From Burkholderiales bacterium (GTDB lineage: Bacteria > Pseudomonadota > Gammaproteobacteria > Burkholderiales > SG8-41), in assembly GCA_030683105.1 (NCBI GenBank), contig JAUXMZ010000036.1:23045-87044 (forward strand): a stretch of 64,000 bases of DNA. The letters run 5' to 3'. The position numbers and the translations under genes were made by a program. How positions within the stretch are numbered: the first letter of the stretch is position 1; each line of letters starts with the position of its first letter. The notes beneath the pieces were generated by a model. The model was given only the letters and a program-made list of their open reading frames with translations, did no database searches and was not told the origin of the DNA. Positions 27,700 to 36,540 of the stretch are shown piece by piece.

Positions 27700-28820
27700 A
27701 CCGCAAACAGTTCCTGATCCTGGTCATTGCGTTCGTGCTGCTGGGCGGTGCGGGACTGGCCTTGTTCTGGCAGGACATCGCCGCGTATCGCACGGCCGGC
27801 GCCAAAATCGGCGCCAAGCTTTTGCCTGGGTTCAACATGACCGACGTGGCGCAAATCCGCCTGCAGGATGCGAAGTCGGAAGTGACTCTGGTCAGAATGG
27901 AGAGCAGCTGGCGGGTGCGCGAGCGCAGCAATTACCCCGCCAATGTTCAAAGCATCGGCGATCTGCTCACCAAGCTGGCGGATCTCAAGGTAGTGCAGTC
28001 CGAGTCCGTCGGTGTAAGCCTGCTGCCGCGGCTCGATCTCGCCGCACCCGGCAAGAGCGAGGGTGGCGGCACGCTGGTCGAGTTCAAGGATGCCGCGGGC
28101 AAAACGATCACGAGTCTCCTGCTCGGGAAAATAATCCTCAAGAAAGACCCGATGAACCCGCTGCCGAACGCGGTGGATGGCGTGCCCGCGGGGCGTTATG
28201 TCTTGGTTGCGGGCGCTAAAGACACGGTAATCGTGGTCTCCGATCCGCTGGAGTCTGTCGTAGCGAGCCCCGGCGCATGGGCCGCAAGGCATTTCTTCAA
28301 GGCAGATCGCGTCAAGACGCTGACCGTGGCCGGAGACGGCGCCATGCAGTGGAAAATCACGCGCGATCTCGAATACAGCCAGTGGAAGTTCGCCTCGGGC
28401 GGCGGCGAGCTCGACCCGGGCGCGGCGGTGGCCGCGACCAATGCACTGGGCGGATTATCGTTTGACGACATCATCCCCGATTCCCAGGCAGTGCCCACGG
28501 ACAAAGCGATCACGGTGACGGCAGAGACCTTCGATAACCTGACCTATCAATTGAAAATCGCTAAACGCCAAACCGGCGATGACTATGCCGTGAGCTTCAG
28601 CGTATCCGGCGAGCCGGCCAAGCAGCGCGTGCCGGAGAAAGGTGAGAAACCGGCAGACAAGGAACGCTACGACAAGGATTTCGCCGCTAGTCTTGGGGCA
28701 TTGCAAGTGCGTATCGCGCGCGAGAAGGCGCTTTCCCAGTGGGCTTACGTGCTGTCGGCCAAGACGCTGGCGCCGTTGCTGAGGGACCGCGCGCAGCTGG
28801 TTGCGGCAAAGCGGCGGTAA
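27696..28820 (+). CDS. DUF4340 domain protein
   Basis: 374 residues with an N-terminal anchor (FLILVIAFVLLGGAGLALFW) and a beta-rich extracytoplasmic body containing two repeats of the DUF4340 pattern (ITLVRMESSWRVRE-like strand pairs, and WKITRDLEYSQWKFASG). DUF4340 proteins commonly follow GldG-like genes and are presumed to belong to the same complex. Function is not established. Confidence 0.8.
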   Translation: MNRKQFLILVIAFVLLGGAGLALFWQDIAAYRTAGAKIGAKLLPGFNMTDVAQIRLQDAKSEVTLVRMESSWRVRERSNYPANVQSIGDLLTKLADLKVVQSESVGVSLLPRLDLAAPGKSEGGGTLVEFKDAAGKTITSLLLGKIILKKDPMNPLPNAVDGVPAGRYVLVAGAKDTVIVVSDPLESVVASPGAWAARHFFKADRVKTLTVAGDGAMQWKITRDLEYSQWKFASGGGELDPGAAVAATNALGGLSFDDIIPDSQAVPTDKAITVTAETFDNLTYQLKIAKRQTGDDYAVSFSVSGEPAKQRVPEKGEKPADKERYDKDFAASLGALQVRIAREKALSQWAYVLSAKTLAPLLRDRAQLVAAKRR

Positions 28821-28833
28821 AGCTCCTTTATTA

Positions 28834-28915
28834 AGCAGCCTGTCGCGGTGGCGTCGATCAGTCGCGATCCGTTAACGTTATGTTCCGATGTATGGGGCCA
28901 AGTCCGACAGGCTGC
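28834..28915 (-). repeat. MITE-like element with AGCAGCCTGTCG ends, copy 3 (inverted)
   Basis: 82 bases in the opposite orientation to copies 1 and 2: TTTATTA precedes the AGCAGCCTGTCG end, and the interior GCGATCCGTTAACGTTA matches the reverse complement of copy 2. The other end is GGCCAAGTCCGACAGGCTGC. It fills the gap before the lipoprotein gene. Confidence 0.8.
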
Positions 28916-28964
28916 CAGGGCCTGCGTTATACTTATACATTCTTGGGTTTTCGCCGGCCATGCC

Positions 28965-29348
28965 ATGCGCGCGCTGATCCTGTTACCGCTGTGTTTATCC
29001 CTGTCCGGGTGCTATGTTGCCTACAGCGGGCACCAGAGTACGGGCGGTGGCGTAACGACAACCACTTCAAGTGCCGCCGTCCGCGGCCAGATCAACACCG
29101 GATCGGCTCGCGTTGGCGCCTCGTTTGGCACACCGCCCGCGCCCGGTGCGCCGGGCGGCCAGGTGTCGCTCACGCGCGGCGCCTCGGCGTTGTTGCTGCT
29201 GGGGCTGGTGATCGGCGACACCCTGAATTATCTTGGCGCGACCATTTCCGGCACGCCGCCATCCGCGCCCCGCAGGGACTCGATAGCCGAGACCTGTTCC
29301 TGCTATGGCTGGAAGCCTGATGCGGGTGCGGCGCCTGCGAACGAGTAA
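28965..29348 (+). CDS. Small lipoprotein, hypothetical
   Basis: 127 residues. MRALILLPLCLSLSGCYVAY is a lipoprotein signal peptide with lipobox LSGC. The mature part is rich in Gly, Ser, Thr and Ala, with one more hydrophobic stretch (ASALLLLGLVIGDTLNYLGA) and a cysteine pair TCSCYGW near the end. No family recognised. ATG 28965 is chosen because the signal peptide begins there. Confidence 0.65.
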   Translation: MRALILLPLCLSLSGCYVAYSGHQSTGGGVTTTTSSAAVRGQINTGSARVGASFGTPPAPGAPGGQVSLTRGASALLLLGLVIGDTLNYLGATISGTPPSAPRRDSIAETCSCYGWKPDAGAAPANE

Positions 29349-29394
29349 TGCAACATCCCGTTTAAACGTGTCAATTCATACTGAGACAACCACG

Positions 29395-29592
29395 ATGAAA
29401 TTCAGCAAAGTGACCAAGTCCCCGGTATACGCGCAGGGCCATAAGTGGGCGTTTGAAAAGCGCAAGGGCGAATATGAATCGGACGTGACCGCCATGCTGC
29501 GCGGCATGCTCGAAGACGACGCGATACGCGAGGACCAGCGTGCAGCCTGGGAACGCTGGCGCAATGACGACAGCGGCATCAAGAATCCGTAA
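29395..29592 (+). CDS. Small conserved protein, possibly DUF3460-like
   Basis: 65 residues, hydrophilic. The stretch GEYESDVTAMLRGMLEDD resembles the Y-x-S-D-x-T start of DUF3460 proteins of betaproteobacteria; the match is weak. No membrane segment or catalytic motif. A short leader precedes the Bug-protein genes. Confidence 0.5.
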   Translation: MKFSKVTKSPVYAQGHKWAFEKRKGEYESDVTAMLRGMLEDDAIREDQRAAWERWRNDDSGIKNP

Positions 29593-29629
29593 TTCAGAAA
29601 ACCGCGCTTGATCCAATAATGAGGAGGGT

Positions 29630-30631
29630 ATGATGACCGCAGTCAGGACTAACCGCGCCGCTATGGCGTACCGGTTGTTTGCGATACTGGCGGTGTTGGG
29701 CATGGCGTGCCCGGCCATCGCCGCAGCGCAGAACTATCCGTCCAAACCCGTTCGCTTTGTCGTGCCGTTCGCCCCCGGCGGCAGCACCGACACCCTGGCG
29801 CGCAGCATGAGCCAGAAACTGTCCGATTCCCTCGGGCAGCAGGTGGTGGTGGACAACCGCCCCGGTGCCAGCGGTGACATCGGCATGCAGATTGTCGCCA
29901 GGGCGCCCGCCGACGGCTATACCATCGTGCTTGGCTACATCGCCAATCTCGGCATCGGGCCCAGCCTTTACGACAAAATGCCCTACGATCCGGTGAAGGA
30001 CTTTGCGGCCATCACCCAGGTTGCGGTCGCATCCAATATCCTGGTGGTGCATCCGTCCGTGCCGGCCAAAGACTTCAGGGAATTCATCGCTTATGCCAAG
30101 GCGAATCCCAAAAAAGTCAATTTCGCGTCGGCGGGCGTCGCAAGCGTAGGGCATTTGACCGGTGAACTGCTCAACGAACTTGCAGGCATGGATATGGTGC
30201 ACGTGCCATACAAGGGCAGCGGTCAGGCCATATCGGATCTGGTGGGTGGCCACGTCAAGGTCATGATCAGCGGCATGGCCTCCACGTTGCCGCATGTCAG
30301 ATCCGGCAAGCTGCGCGCACTGGTCACCACGGGGATGAAACGCACGCCGGCAACCCAGGACGTGCCGACCATGGCCGAATCCGGATTCCCGAAATTCGAG
30401 GCGACCTCATGGTTCGGCGTGCTGGCGCCGGCGAAGACGCCCAGGGCCGTGATTTCGCGCCTCAATGCGGAGATAGGCAAGACGCTGCAACAGCCGGACG
30501 TGGTGCAGCGATTGCATGCAGTCGGGTTCGAAATCGTCACCGGCACGCCGGAAGAATTTGCCGCCTACATCAAGTCGGAAATCAAAAAGTGGGAGAAAGT
30601 CGTCAAGGCGTCGGGCGCAAAACCTGATTAG
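29630..30631 (+). CDS. Bug/TctC-family periplasmic solute-binding protein 1
   Basis: 333 residues. A signal peptide (YRLFAILAVLGMACPAIAAA) is followed by the Bug hallmarks YPSKPVRFVVPFAPGGSTDT, VVVDNRPGASGDIGMQIVA and VHVPYKGSGQAISDLVGG. Such proteins bind carboxylates for tripartite tricarboxylate transporters or act in sensing; no TctAB genes are in this window. A strong ribosome site GAGGAGGG precedes the ATG. It is followed 11 bases later by a paralogue. Confidence 0.88.
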   Translation: MMTAVRTNRAAMAYRLFAILAVLGMACPAIAAAQNYPSKPVRFVVPFAPGGSTDTLARSMSQKLSDSLGQQVVVDNRPGASGDIGMQIVARAPADGYTIVLGYIANLGIGPSLYDKMPYDPVKDFAAITQVAVASNILVVHPSVPAKDFREFIAYAKANPKKVNFASAGVASVGHLTGELLNELAGMDMVHVPYKGSGQAISDLVGGHVKVMISGMASTLPHVRSGKLRALVTTGMKRTPATQDVPTMAESGFPKFEATSWFGVLAPAKTPRAVISRLNAEIGKTLQQPDVVQRLHAVGFEIVTGTPEEFAAYIKSEIKKWEKVVKASGAKPD

Positions 30632-30642
30632 GAAGGCCAGAT

Positions 30643-31620
30643 ATGAAGTCGATCATTTGCTGTTCAGCATTTTCATGCGCGCTGGCGTCCGGTCCGGCGT
30701 TGGTGCAGGCTGCCGATACGCTGAGTTACCCGGTTAAGGCTGTGCGGGTGATTGCGCCTTCTTCTCCGGGCAGCGGGGTCGATATCGTCTCGCGCCTGGT
30801 CGCTCAGAAGCTCGGTGCGAATCTGGGACAGCAGGTGGTGGTCGAAAATCGCGCCGGCGCCGGCGGCAACCTCGGCGCGGAGGTGGCGGCGAAGGCTGCG
30901 CCGGACGGTTATACCCTGTTCATGGCAACACCGTCGCACGCGATCAATCCCGCGCTTTATCGCAAGCTGAATTACGACTCGATCAGGGATTTTGCGCCGG
31001 TCGGCCTGGTGATGACCGGGCAGTACGTTCTGGTTGCGCATCCGTCCCTGCCGGCGAAGAGCGTAAAAGAACTCGTCGCGCTGGCCAGGGCTCGCCCGGG
31101 GCAACTTAACTACGCGTCCGCCGGCAACGGCAACGCGACTCATCTGGCTGGCGAGCTTCTCAAGTCGCTCGCCAGGATAGACATCGTGCACGTCGCCTAC
31201 AAGGGCAGCGGCCCCGCGCTCGTGGATCTGATCAGCGGGCAGGTGCATTTCATGTTTCCCAACCTCGTCAACAGCCTGCCGCACATCGCTTCGGGCAGGT
31301 TGCGCGCGCTCGCGGTGACAGGCGCGAAGCGCGCCACGGCCGCACCGCATATTCCGACCCTGATCGAAGCCGGCGTTCCCGGCTACACGGTGATGTCGTG
31401 GTACGGCCTGCTCGCGCCCGCCGGCACGCCGCAGGCCGTCGTCGGCCGTCTGAACAGCGAGCTCGTCAAGGTCCTGCGCAGCCCCGACGTGAAAGAACGG
31501 CTTGCGGGGCAGGGCGCCGATCCCGCCGAAGGAACGCCGGAAGAATTCTCCGCCTTCCTCAAGGAAGAGATCGCGAAATGGGGCAAGGTAGTCAAGGCGG
31601 CGAATATCAGCGCGGAGTAG
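30643..31620 (+). CDS. Bug/TctC-family periplasmic solute-binding protein 2
   Basis: 325 residues with signal peptide (ICCSAFSCALASGPALVQAA). The same motifs as its neighbour are present: YPVKAVRVIAPSSPGSGVDI, VVVENRAGAGGNLGAEVAA and VHVAYKGSGPALVDLISGQ. The two are clearly paralogous but diverged, so they may bind different acids. Confidence 0.88.
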   Translation: MKSIICCSAFSCALASGPALVQAADTLSYPVKAVRVIAPSSPGSGVDIVSRLVAQKLGANLGQQVVVENRAGAGGNLGAEVAAKAAPDGYTLFMATPSHAINPALYRKLNYDSIRDFAPVGLVMTGQYVLVAHPSLPAKSVKELVALARARPGQLNYASAGNGNATHLAGELLKSLARIDIVHVAYKGSGPALVDLISGQVHFMFPNLVNSLPHIASGRLRALAVTGAKRATAAPHIPTLIEAGVPGYTVMSWYGLLAPAGTPQAVVGRLNSELVKVLRSPDVKERLAGQGADPAEGTPEEFSAFLKEEIAKWGKVVKAANISAE

Positions 31621-31813
31621 CGGCGGGAACTGGCGCAGTTCCGGGAGGCACTGTCACTCCAGTGCTGCCAATTCAGCGGCAGCGGGTTATTGCCTGAATA
31701 ACAATTTCGCGTCGTGCTTGCTTTACCGCTAACGTCGATCTGCGTGCTGGTTACTGCTTTCGGCCATGACCCGTCACTGGTGATTTTTCTCCAAACCGGA
31801 CGCTGACTGCCCG

Positions 31814-31877
31814 AGGGATAGTAGAATCAATTCGCCCGTGAAGTCGGAACGGTTTGCCGTGGGCCGAAATCCGGCAC
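31814..31877 (+). repeat. Direct repeat flanking the RND module, left copy
   Basis: Begins AGGGATAGTAGAATCAATTC, continues GAAGTCGGAACGG and ends AAATCCGGCAC. The other copy is at 36471-36536 in the same orientation. By eye about 85 percent of positions agree. The pair brackets the RND genes. Confidence 0.8.
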
Positions 31878-31971
31878 TTGAACCTGGCCAAAATTTCGTA
31901 TGCAGATTACGTTAATTTCGCTCCGCGAGGCGCGCCCGGAGTGGGCGTCCGGAGCCCGTTTAGTGGTAAAT

Positions 31972-31994
31972 CAAGAGTTATACTGGAACTCTTG
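31972..31994. promoter_or_regulatory. Perfect inverted repeat, candidate operator of the RND genes
   Basis: CAAGAGTT - ATACTGG - AACTCTTG, 45 bases before the start of the adaptor gene. Operators of TetR or MarR repressors look like this, but no regulator gene is adjacent. Confidence 0.45.
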
Positions 31995-32039
31995 AATAAT
32001 CGAATGCAACGCACACTTCGGTGCCGTATCGGAAGCTGA

Positions 32040-33155
32040 ATGGGAAAAAAATTGCGTTTCTGGCTGGTTTTCGTCACCCTGGGTGCGGCCGTTTCGGGCG
32101 GCGCCTACTACTTCGCGCAGATCTACGAAACGTCCGGTAGCGCCAGCACCGCTACGCCGAAGACGGCCGAGGCGGGGAAGTCGCCCTCCCGAGCAGTTGT
32201 GGTCGAGGCGGCGCGCGTGACCATCGACACGGTGGTCGATGATCTTCAGGCGGTGGGCACGCTGCACCCCAACGAGGCCGTGATCGTGGCGCCGGAAGTC
32301 GCCGGGCGCATCGAGCGCATTGCGTTCAGCGAAGGCCAGACGGTCAAGGCCGGCGATGTGCTGGTGGAACTCGACGCTTCGATCCTGCGGGCCGAGCGCG
32401 CCAAGGCGCGCTCGGATCTCGTCCTCGCCCGCGCCAACCACGAGCGCACGATCACGCTCGCAGGCCAGGGCATGGGAACGATACGGGCGCGCGACGAGGC
32501 GCTGGGTGCGTTCCAGGCGGCGGAGGCCAATCTCGCCCTGGCCGAGGCGCGATTGCAGAAAACCACCCTCCGGGCGCCGCTGTCCGGGATCGTGGGGCTG
32601 CGCTCGGTCAGCGTCGGCGCCTATGTCGCGCCCGGCCAGCGCATCGTCGAGCTGGCCGACGTCCGCCAGATCAAGCTGGATTTCGGCGTTCCCGAGCTTG
32701 CCCTGTCCAGCGTGCGCCGCGGCCAGCGGGTACGCATTACGCTCGACGCGAGGCCCGGCAAGGTCTTCGAGGGCGAGATCTACGCGATCGATCCGATCAT
32801 CGACGTCGCGGGCAGGGCGATCCGCCTGCGCGCGCGTATCCCGAATCCGCAGGGCGAGCTCTCGCCCGGCCTGTTCGCGCGCGTGCAACTCGTCGTCGAG
32901 CGGCGCGAAAACGCGCTGCTGGTGCCCGAATCCGCGATATTCGCCAGGGAAGACAAGCAGTTCGTCTACCGCGTCGTCGACGGCCGTGCCGTGCGCACCG
33001 AGGTGGTGCTCGGCCAGCGCCGTCCCGGCTACGTCGAGATCCGCAACGGCCTCGCCCGCGACGCCCAGGTGGTGACCGCCGGCCAACAGCAGATACGCGA
33101 AGGTGCGCGCCTGGAAGTTGCCCCGCCCGCGGCCCTGCCGGGCAGAGGGAGCTGA
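32040..33155 (+). CDS. RND efflux periplasmic adaptor (membrane fusion protein)
   Basis: 371 residues. N-terminal membrane anchor (LRFWLVFVTLGAAVSGGAYY), then the biotinyl-lipoyl-like halves VIVAPEVAGRIERIAFSEGQ and TTLRAPLSGIVGLRSVSVG around a helical hairpin, and a beta-barrel region with SVRRGQRVRITLDA. It links the pump to an outer-membrane channel; no channel gene lies nearby. GC content is visibly higher than in neighbouring genes. Confidence 0.9.
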   Translation: MGKKLRFWLVFVTLGAAVSGGAYYFAQIYETSGSASTATPKTAEAGKSPSRAVVVEAARVTIDTVVDDLQAVGTLHPNEAVIVAPEVAGRIERIAFSEGQTVKAGDVLVELDASILRAERAKARSDLVLARANHERTITLAGQGMGTIRARDEALGAFQAAEANLALAEARLQKTTLRAPLSGIVGLRSVSVGAYVAPGQRIVELADVRQIKLDFGVPELALSSVRRGQRVRITLDARPGKVFEGEIYAIDPIIDVAGRAIRLRARIPNPQGELSPGLFARVQLVVERRENALLVPESAIFAREDKQFVYRVVDGRAVRTEVVLGQRRPGYVEIRNGLARDAQVVTAGQQQIREGARLEVAPPAALPGRGS

Positions 33156-33156
33156 A

Positions 33157-36100
33157 TTGGGGCTGTTCGAGTTCTTCATCCGCCGGCGGGTGTTTTCGAC
33201 GGTGATGAGCCTGCTCATCGTGCTGGTCGGGCTGGTTTCCTACTCGCGGCTCTCGGTGCGGGAGTATCCGAACATCGACGAGTCGATCGTTTCGGTGAGA
33301 ACCCAGTATCTCGGCGCCAGCGCCGAGATCATCGAGAGCCAGGTGACCCAGGTGCTCGAGAGCTCGATCGCGGGCATCGAAGGCATCGAGACGCTGACCT
33401 CGAGCAGCCGGTCCGAGGAAAGCCGCATCACGGTGCGCTTCCGCCTCGGCACCGATCCCGATGTCGCGGCGAGCGACGTGCGCGATCGCGTGGGGCGCGT
33501 GCGCGGCAGGCTGCCCGCGGAGATCGAGGAGCCGGTGATTGCCAAGGTCGAGGCCGATGCCCAGGCGATCATTTTCATCGCGTTCACCAGCAACCGGCAC
33601 AAGCCGATCGAGATATCGGACTACGCCGACCGCTACGTGCGCGACCGGCTGCAGAACCTGCCGGGCGTCTCGGAGGCGCGTATCTTCGGCGAGCGCCGCT
33701 ACGCGATGCGCATCTGGCTCGACCGCACGCGGCTCGCCGCCCACGACCTGACGGTGCAGGAGGTCGAGAACGCGCTGCGCCAGCAGAATGTCGAGGTGCC
33801 CTCCGGTCGGATCGAGAGCCTCGAGCGCGAGTTTACGGTGCTGTCGCGCACCGGGCTCAGCACGCCCGAGCAGTTCCGGCAGATCGTGGTCAAGGACGCC
33901 AACGGGTTCCCGGTGCGCCTGGGCAGCCTCGCCAGGGTCGAAGTCGGCCCGCAGGACGAGCGCCGTGTCACCCGCTTCAACGGCGACAACGCCGTGATCA
34001 TCGGCATCGTCAAGCAGGCGACCGCCAATCCGCTGGATGTCTCGAATGAGTTGCGCAAGCTGATGCCGCAACTGGTGGGCGACCTGCCGCCCGGGATGAA
34101 CGCGACGATCGCCTACGACAAGTCCATCTTCATCGATCGTTCTATCGAGGCCGTATACACGACGATCGCCGAGGCGGTGGTGCTGGTGGTGCTGGTGATT
34201 TTCCTGTTCCTGCGCACCGCGCGCGCCACGATCATCCCGCTGGTCACGATTCCGGTGTCGCTCATCGGCGCCTTCGCGCTGATGGACCTGCTCGGTTTCT
34301 CGATCAACACCCTGACACTGCTGTCGATGGTGCTGGCGATCGGGCTGGTGGTCGACGACGCCATCGTGGTGCTGGAGAACATCCACCGCCACATCGAGGA
34401 AGGCATCGAGCCGCTGCAGGCGGCGATCCGCGGCATGGGCGAGATTTCGAGCGCCGTCATCGCCATGTCGCTCACCCTCGCGGCGGTGTATGCGCCGGTC
34501 GCCTTCGCGCCGGGGCGGACCGGGACGCTGTTCGCCGAGTTCGCGCTCACGCTGGCGGGCGCCGTGCTCGTTTCGGGCTTCGTCGCGCTGACCCTGACCC
34601 CGATGATGTGCTCGCGCCTGCTGCTTCCCCATGAGTCGCACGGGGGCTTCTACAATCTTCTCGAGCGCGGGCTGCTCGCCCTCCACCGCGGCTATCGCAG
34701 CGCTCTCGTGGCGACGCTGCGCGCCCGCCCGGCCGTCGTGCTGGTGGCGCTGGCTGTCGCCGGCGCGAGCTATTTTCTGTTCACCGCGCTGAAATCCGAG
34801 CTGGCTCCGATCGAGGATCGGGGCGTGCTCTTCACCGCCGGCAACGCGCCGGAGGGCTCGACCGTGGACTTCACCAGCCGCTATGCCGAGGAGTTCGAGG
34901 CGCTGATCGCCGAAGTGCCCGAGGTGCAGCACTATTTCGTGATCGTCGGCTCGCAGGCGGTGACCGAACTCATCTCGTTCTCGCAGCTCACCCCCTGGGA
35001 GGAGCGCAGCCGCACGCAGATGGACATCGTGCGCGACATCCAGCCCAAGCTCAACCGGATCGCCGGCGTGCGCGCCTTCGCCAACAACCCGGGCTCCTTC
35101 GGGCAAAGCGCGCGCAGCAAGCCGGTGGAGTTCGTCATTCAGACCTCCGACAGCTACCAGAAGCTCGACGAATATGTCGGAATGCTGCTCGCCGAGACGG
35201 AGAAGTTTCCCGGCCTGATCAACCTCGACAGCGACCTGCGCCTGGACAAGCCGCAGATCGAGGTCGAGGTCGATCGCGAGCGCGTCGCCGACACCGGCGC
35301 CGGCGTGCTCACCGTCGGGCGCACCCTCGAAACCCTGCTCGGCGGCCGGCAGGTGACGCGCTTCACGCAGAACGGCGAGCAGTACGACGTGATCGTCCAG
35401 GTCGCTCCGGCCGACCGCCGCACCCCCGGGGACCTCGACGCAATCTACGTCCGCGGCCCCAGCGGCGCGATGCTCCCGCTGTCGAATCTCGTCCGGACGA
35501 AGGAGACCGTGGCACCCAAGGAACTCAACCGGTTCAACCAGTTCCGCGCGGCGACGATCACCGGCGGCACCGCGCCGGGCTACTCGCTCGGCGAAGGGCT
35601 TGCTTTCCTTGGAGAGGCGGCCGAGCGTGTACTGCCGCCTGACGTGCGCCACGACTATGCCGGCCAGTCGCGGGAATTCAAGGATGCGGAGTCGAGCCTC
35701 GTCTTCATTTTCGTGCTGGCGCTGGGTTTCATTTTCCTGGTGCTCGCCGCGCAGTTCGAAAGCTTCGTCGATCCGCTGATCATCATGCTGACCGTGCCGC
35801 TGTCGATGACCGGCGCGCTGCTCGCGCTGCATCTGAGCGGCGGGACGCTGAACATCTACAGCCAGATCGGTCTGGTCTCGCTGATCGGCCTCATCAGCAA
35901 GCACGGCATCTTGATCGTGGAGTTCGCCAACCGCCTGCAGGACGAGGGACGGCCGCTGCGCGAGTCCGTGATCGAGGCCGCAGCGCTGCGGCTGCGCCCC
36001 ATCCTGATGACCACCGGCGCCATGGTGGCCGGCGCGATCCCGCTGGCCATCTCCGCCGGCGCGGGCGCCGAGAGCCGGCACGACATCGGTTGGGTGATCG

Positions 36101-36207
36101 TCGGCGGCATGACCTTCGGCACGCTGCTCACGCTCTTCGTCGTGCCGACGGCCTACACGCTGCTCGCCCGCGACCGCGCCCTCGAAGGAAGCTTGAAAGC
36201 CGTTTGA
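33157..36207 (+). CDS. RND efflux transporter, inner-membrane pump (AcrB/MexB superfamily)
   Basis: 1016 residues. It starts at TTG 33157 (MGLFEFFIRRRVFSTVMSLL), just after the adaptor stop. Twelve membrane helices are arranged as 1+5+1+5 around two large periplasmic domains. The proton-relay aspartates are in GLVVDDAIVVLENIHR of helix 4, and the corresponding lysine region lies in LVSLIGLISKHGILIVEFAN. YPNIDESIVSVRTQYLGASA is the usual porter opening. It exports hydrophobic or amphipathic compounds; the substrate is unknown. The module is bracketed by a direct repeat and has higher GC, suggesting lateral transfer. Confidence 0.93.
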   Translation: MGLFEFFIRRRVFSTVMSLLIVLVGLVSYSRLSVREYPNIDESIVSVRTQYLGASAEIIESQVTQVLESSIAGIEGIETLTSSSRSEESRITVRFRLGTDPDVAASDVRDRVGRVRGRLPAEIEEPVIAKVEADAQAIIFIAFTSNRHKPIEISDYADRYVRDRLQNLPGVSEARIFGERRYAMRIWLDRTRLAAHDLTVQEVENALRQQNVEVPSGRIESLEREFTVLSRTGLSTPEQFRQIVVKDANGFPVRLGSLARVEVGPQDERRVTRFNGDNAVIIGIVKQATANPLDVSNELRKLMPQLVGDLPPGMNATIAYDKSIFIDRSIEAVYTTIAEAVVLVVLVIFLFLRTARATIIPLVTIPVSLIGAFALMDLLGFSINTLTLLSMVLAIGLVVDDAIVVLENIHRHIEEGIEPLQAAIRGMGEISSAVIAMSLTLAAVYAPVAFAPGRTGTLFAEFALTLAGAVLVSGFVALTLTPMMCSRLLLPHESHGGFYNLLERGLLALHRGYRSALVATLRARPAVVLVALAVAGASYFLFTALKSELAPIEDRGVLFTAGNAPEGSTVDFTSRYAEEFEALIAEVPEVQHYFVIVGSQAVTELISFSQLTPWEERSRTQMDIVRDIQPKLNRIAGVRAFANNPGSFGQSARSKPVEFVIQTSDSYQKLDEYVGMLLAETEKFPGLINLDSDLRLDKPQIEVEVDRERVADTGAGVLTVGRTLETLLGGRQVTRFTQNGEQYDVIVQVAPADRRTPGDLDAIYVRGPSGAMLPLSNLVRTKETVAPKELNRFNQFRAATITGGTAPGYSLGEGLAFLGEAAERVLPPDVRHDYAGQSREFKDAESSLVFIFVLALGFIFLVLAAQFESFVDPLIIMLTVPLSMTGALLALHLSGGTLNIYSQIGLVSLIGLISKHGILIVEFANRLQDEGRPLRESVIEAAALRLRPILMTTGAMVAGAIPLAISAGAGAESRHDIGWVIVGGMTFGTLLTLFVVPTAYTLLARDRALEGSLKAV

Positions 36208-36271
36208 GCCGTTCAGATTCGCGGCATGCTGGCCGGGAACAACGCCATTGCATTGACGGGAGAGATACGAA

Positions 36272-36478
36272 ATGTACTACGAGGGCAGCTGGGTCGACAG
36301 CTTTCCGAAGAACTATCAGTTGCCGAACGCGACGTCCATCACCAAAGGATTGGCCCTCTGGGGCGCGGTCGCGCTGGGCAAGATCGACGAGCTTGTGCAG
36401 CGCCTGCACCAGCAGCGGGCCGCCTGGCCAGAGGCCTGGGGGAGTGCGATGGGCGGGAGGATGGAGAGAAAGGGATAG
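36272..36478 (+). pseudogene. Truncated 5' fragment of a hydrolase-like gene
   Basis: 68 codons reading MYYEGSWVDSFPKNYQLPNA through LHQQRAAWPEAWGSAMGGR. It resembles the N-terminal helical lead of FrsA or dihydroxypseudooxynicotine-hydrolase-like alpha/beta hydrolases, a recollection I cannot verify. The reading frame ends at the right-hand direct repeat (from 36471), so the rest of the gene seems to have been lost there. It could also be a genuine small ORF. Confidence 0.35.
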
Positions 36479-36536
36479 TAGAATCAATTCGGCCGCGAAG
36501 TCGGAACGGCTTGCCTAGGGGCGCAATCCGGGGCAC
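36471..36536 (+). repeat. Direct repeat flanking the RND module, right copy
   Basis: Begins AGGGATAGTAGAATCAATTC, continues GCGAAGTCGGAACGG and ends GCAATCCGGGGCAC. It matches the copy at 31814-31877 in the same orientation. Confidence 0.8.
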
Positions 36537-36540
36537 GCAC

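Larger units (their letters stand above)
31621..32039. other. Intergenic region upstream of the RND operon
   Basis: No convincing gene in 419 bases. It holds one copy of a 64-base repeat (31814-31877) and the inverted repeat at 31972-31994. Near the left end is a GGAACTGGCGCAGTTCC palindrome (about 31626-31642), which could end the Bug transcript although no T run follows. Confidence 0.5.

Noticed and set aside
32797..36081. Open frame of 1094 codons on the minus strand
   Set aside because: It lies opposite the RND adaptor and pump genes, which have clear family motifs. Long antisense frames are expected in high-GC coding DNA, and the translation is low-complexity and rich in Arg, Asp and His.
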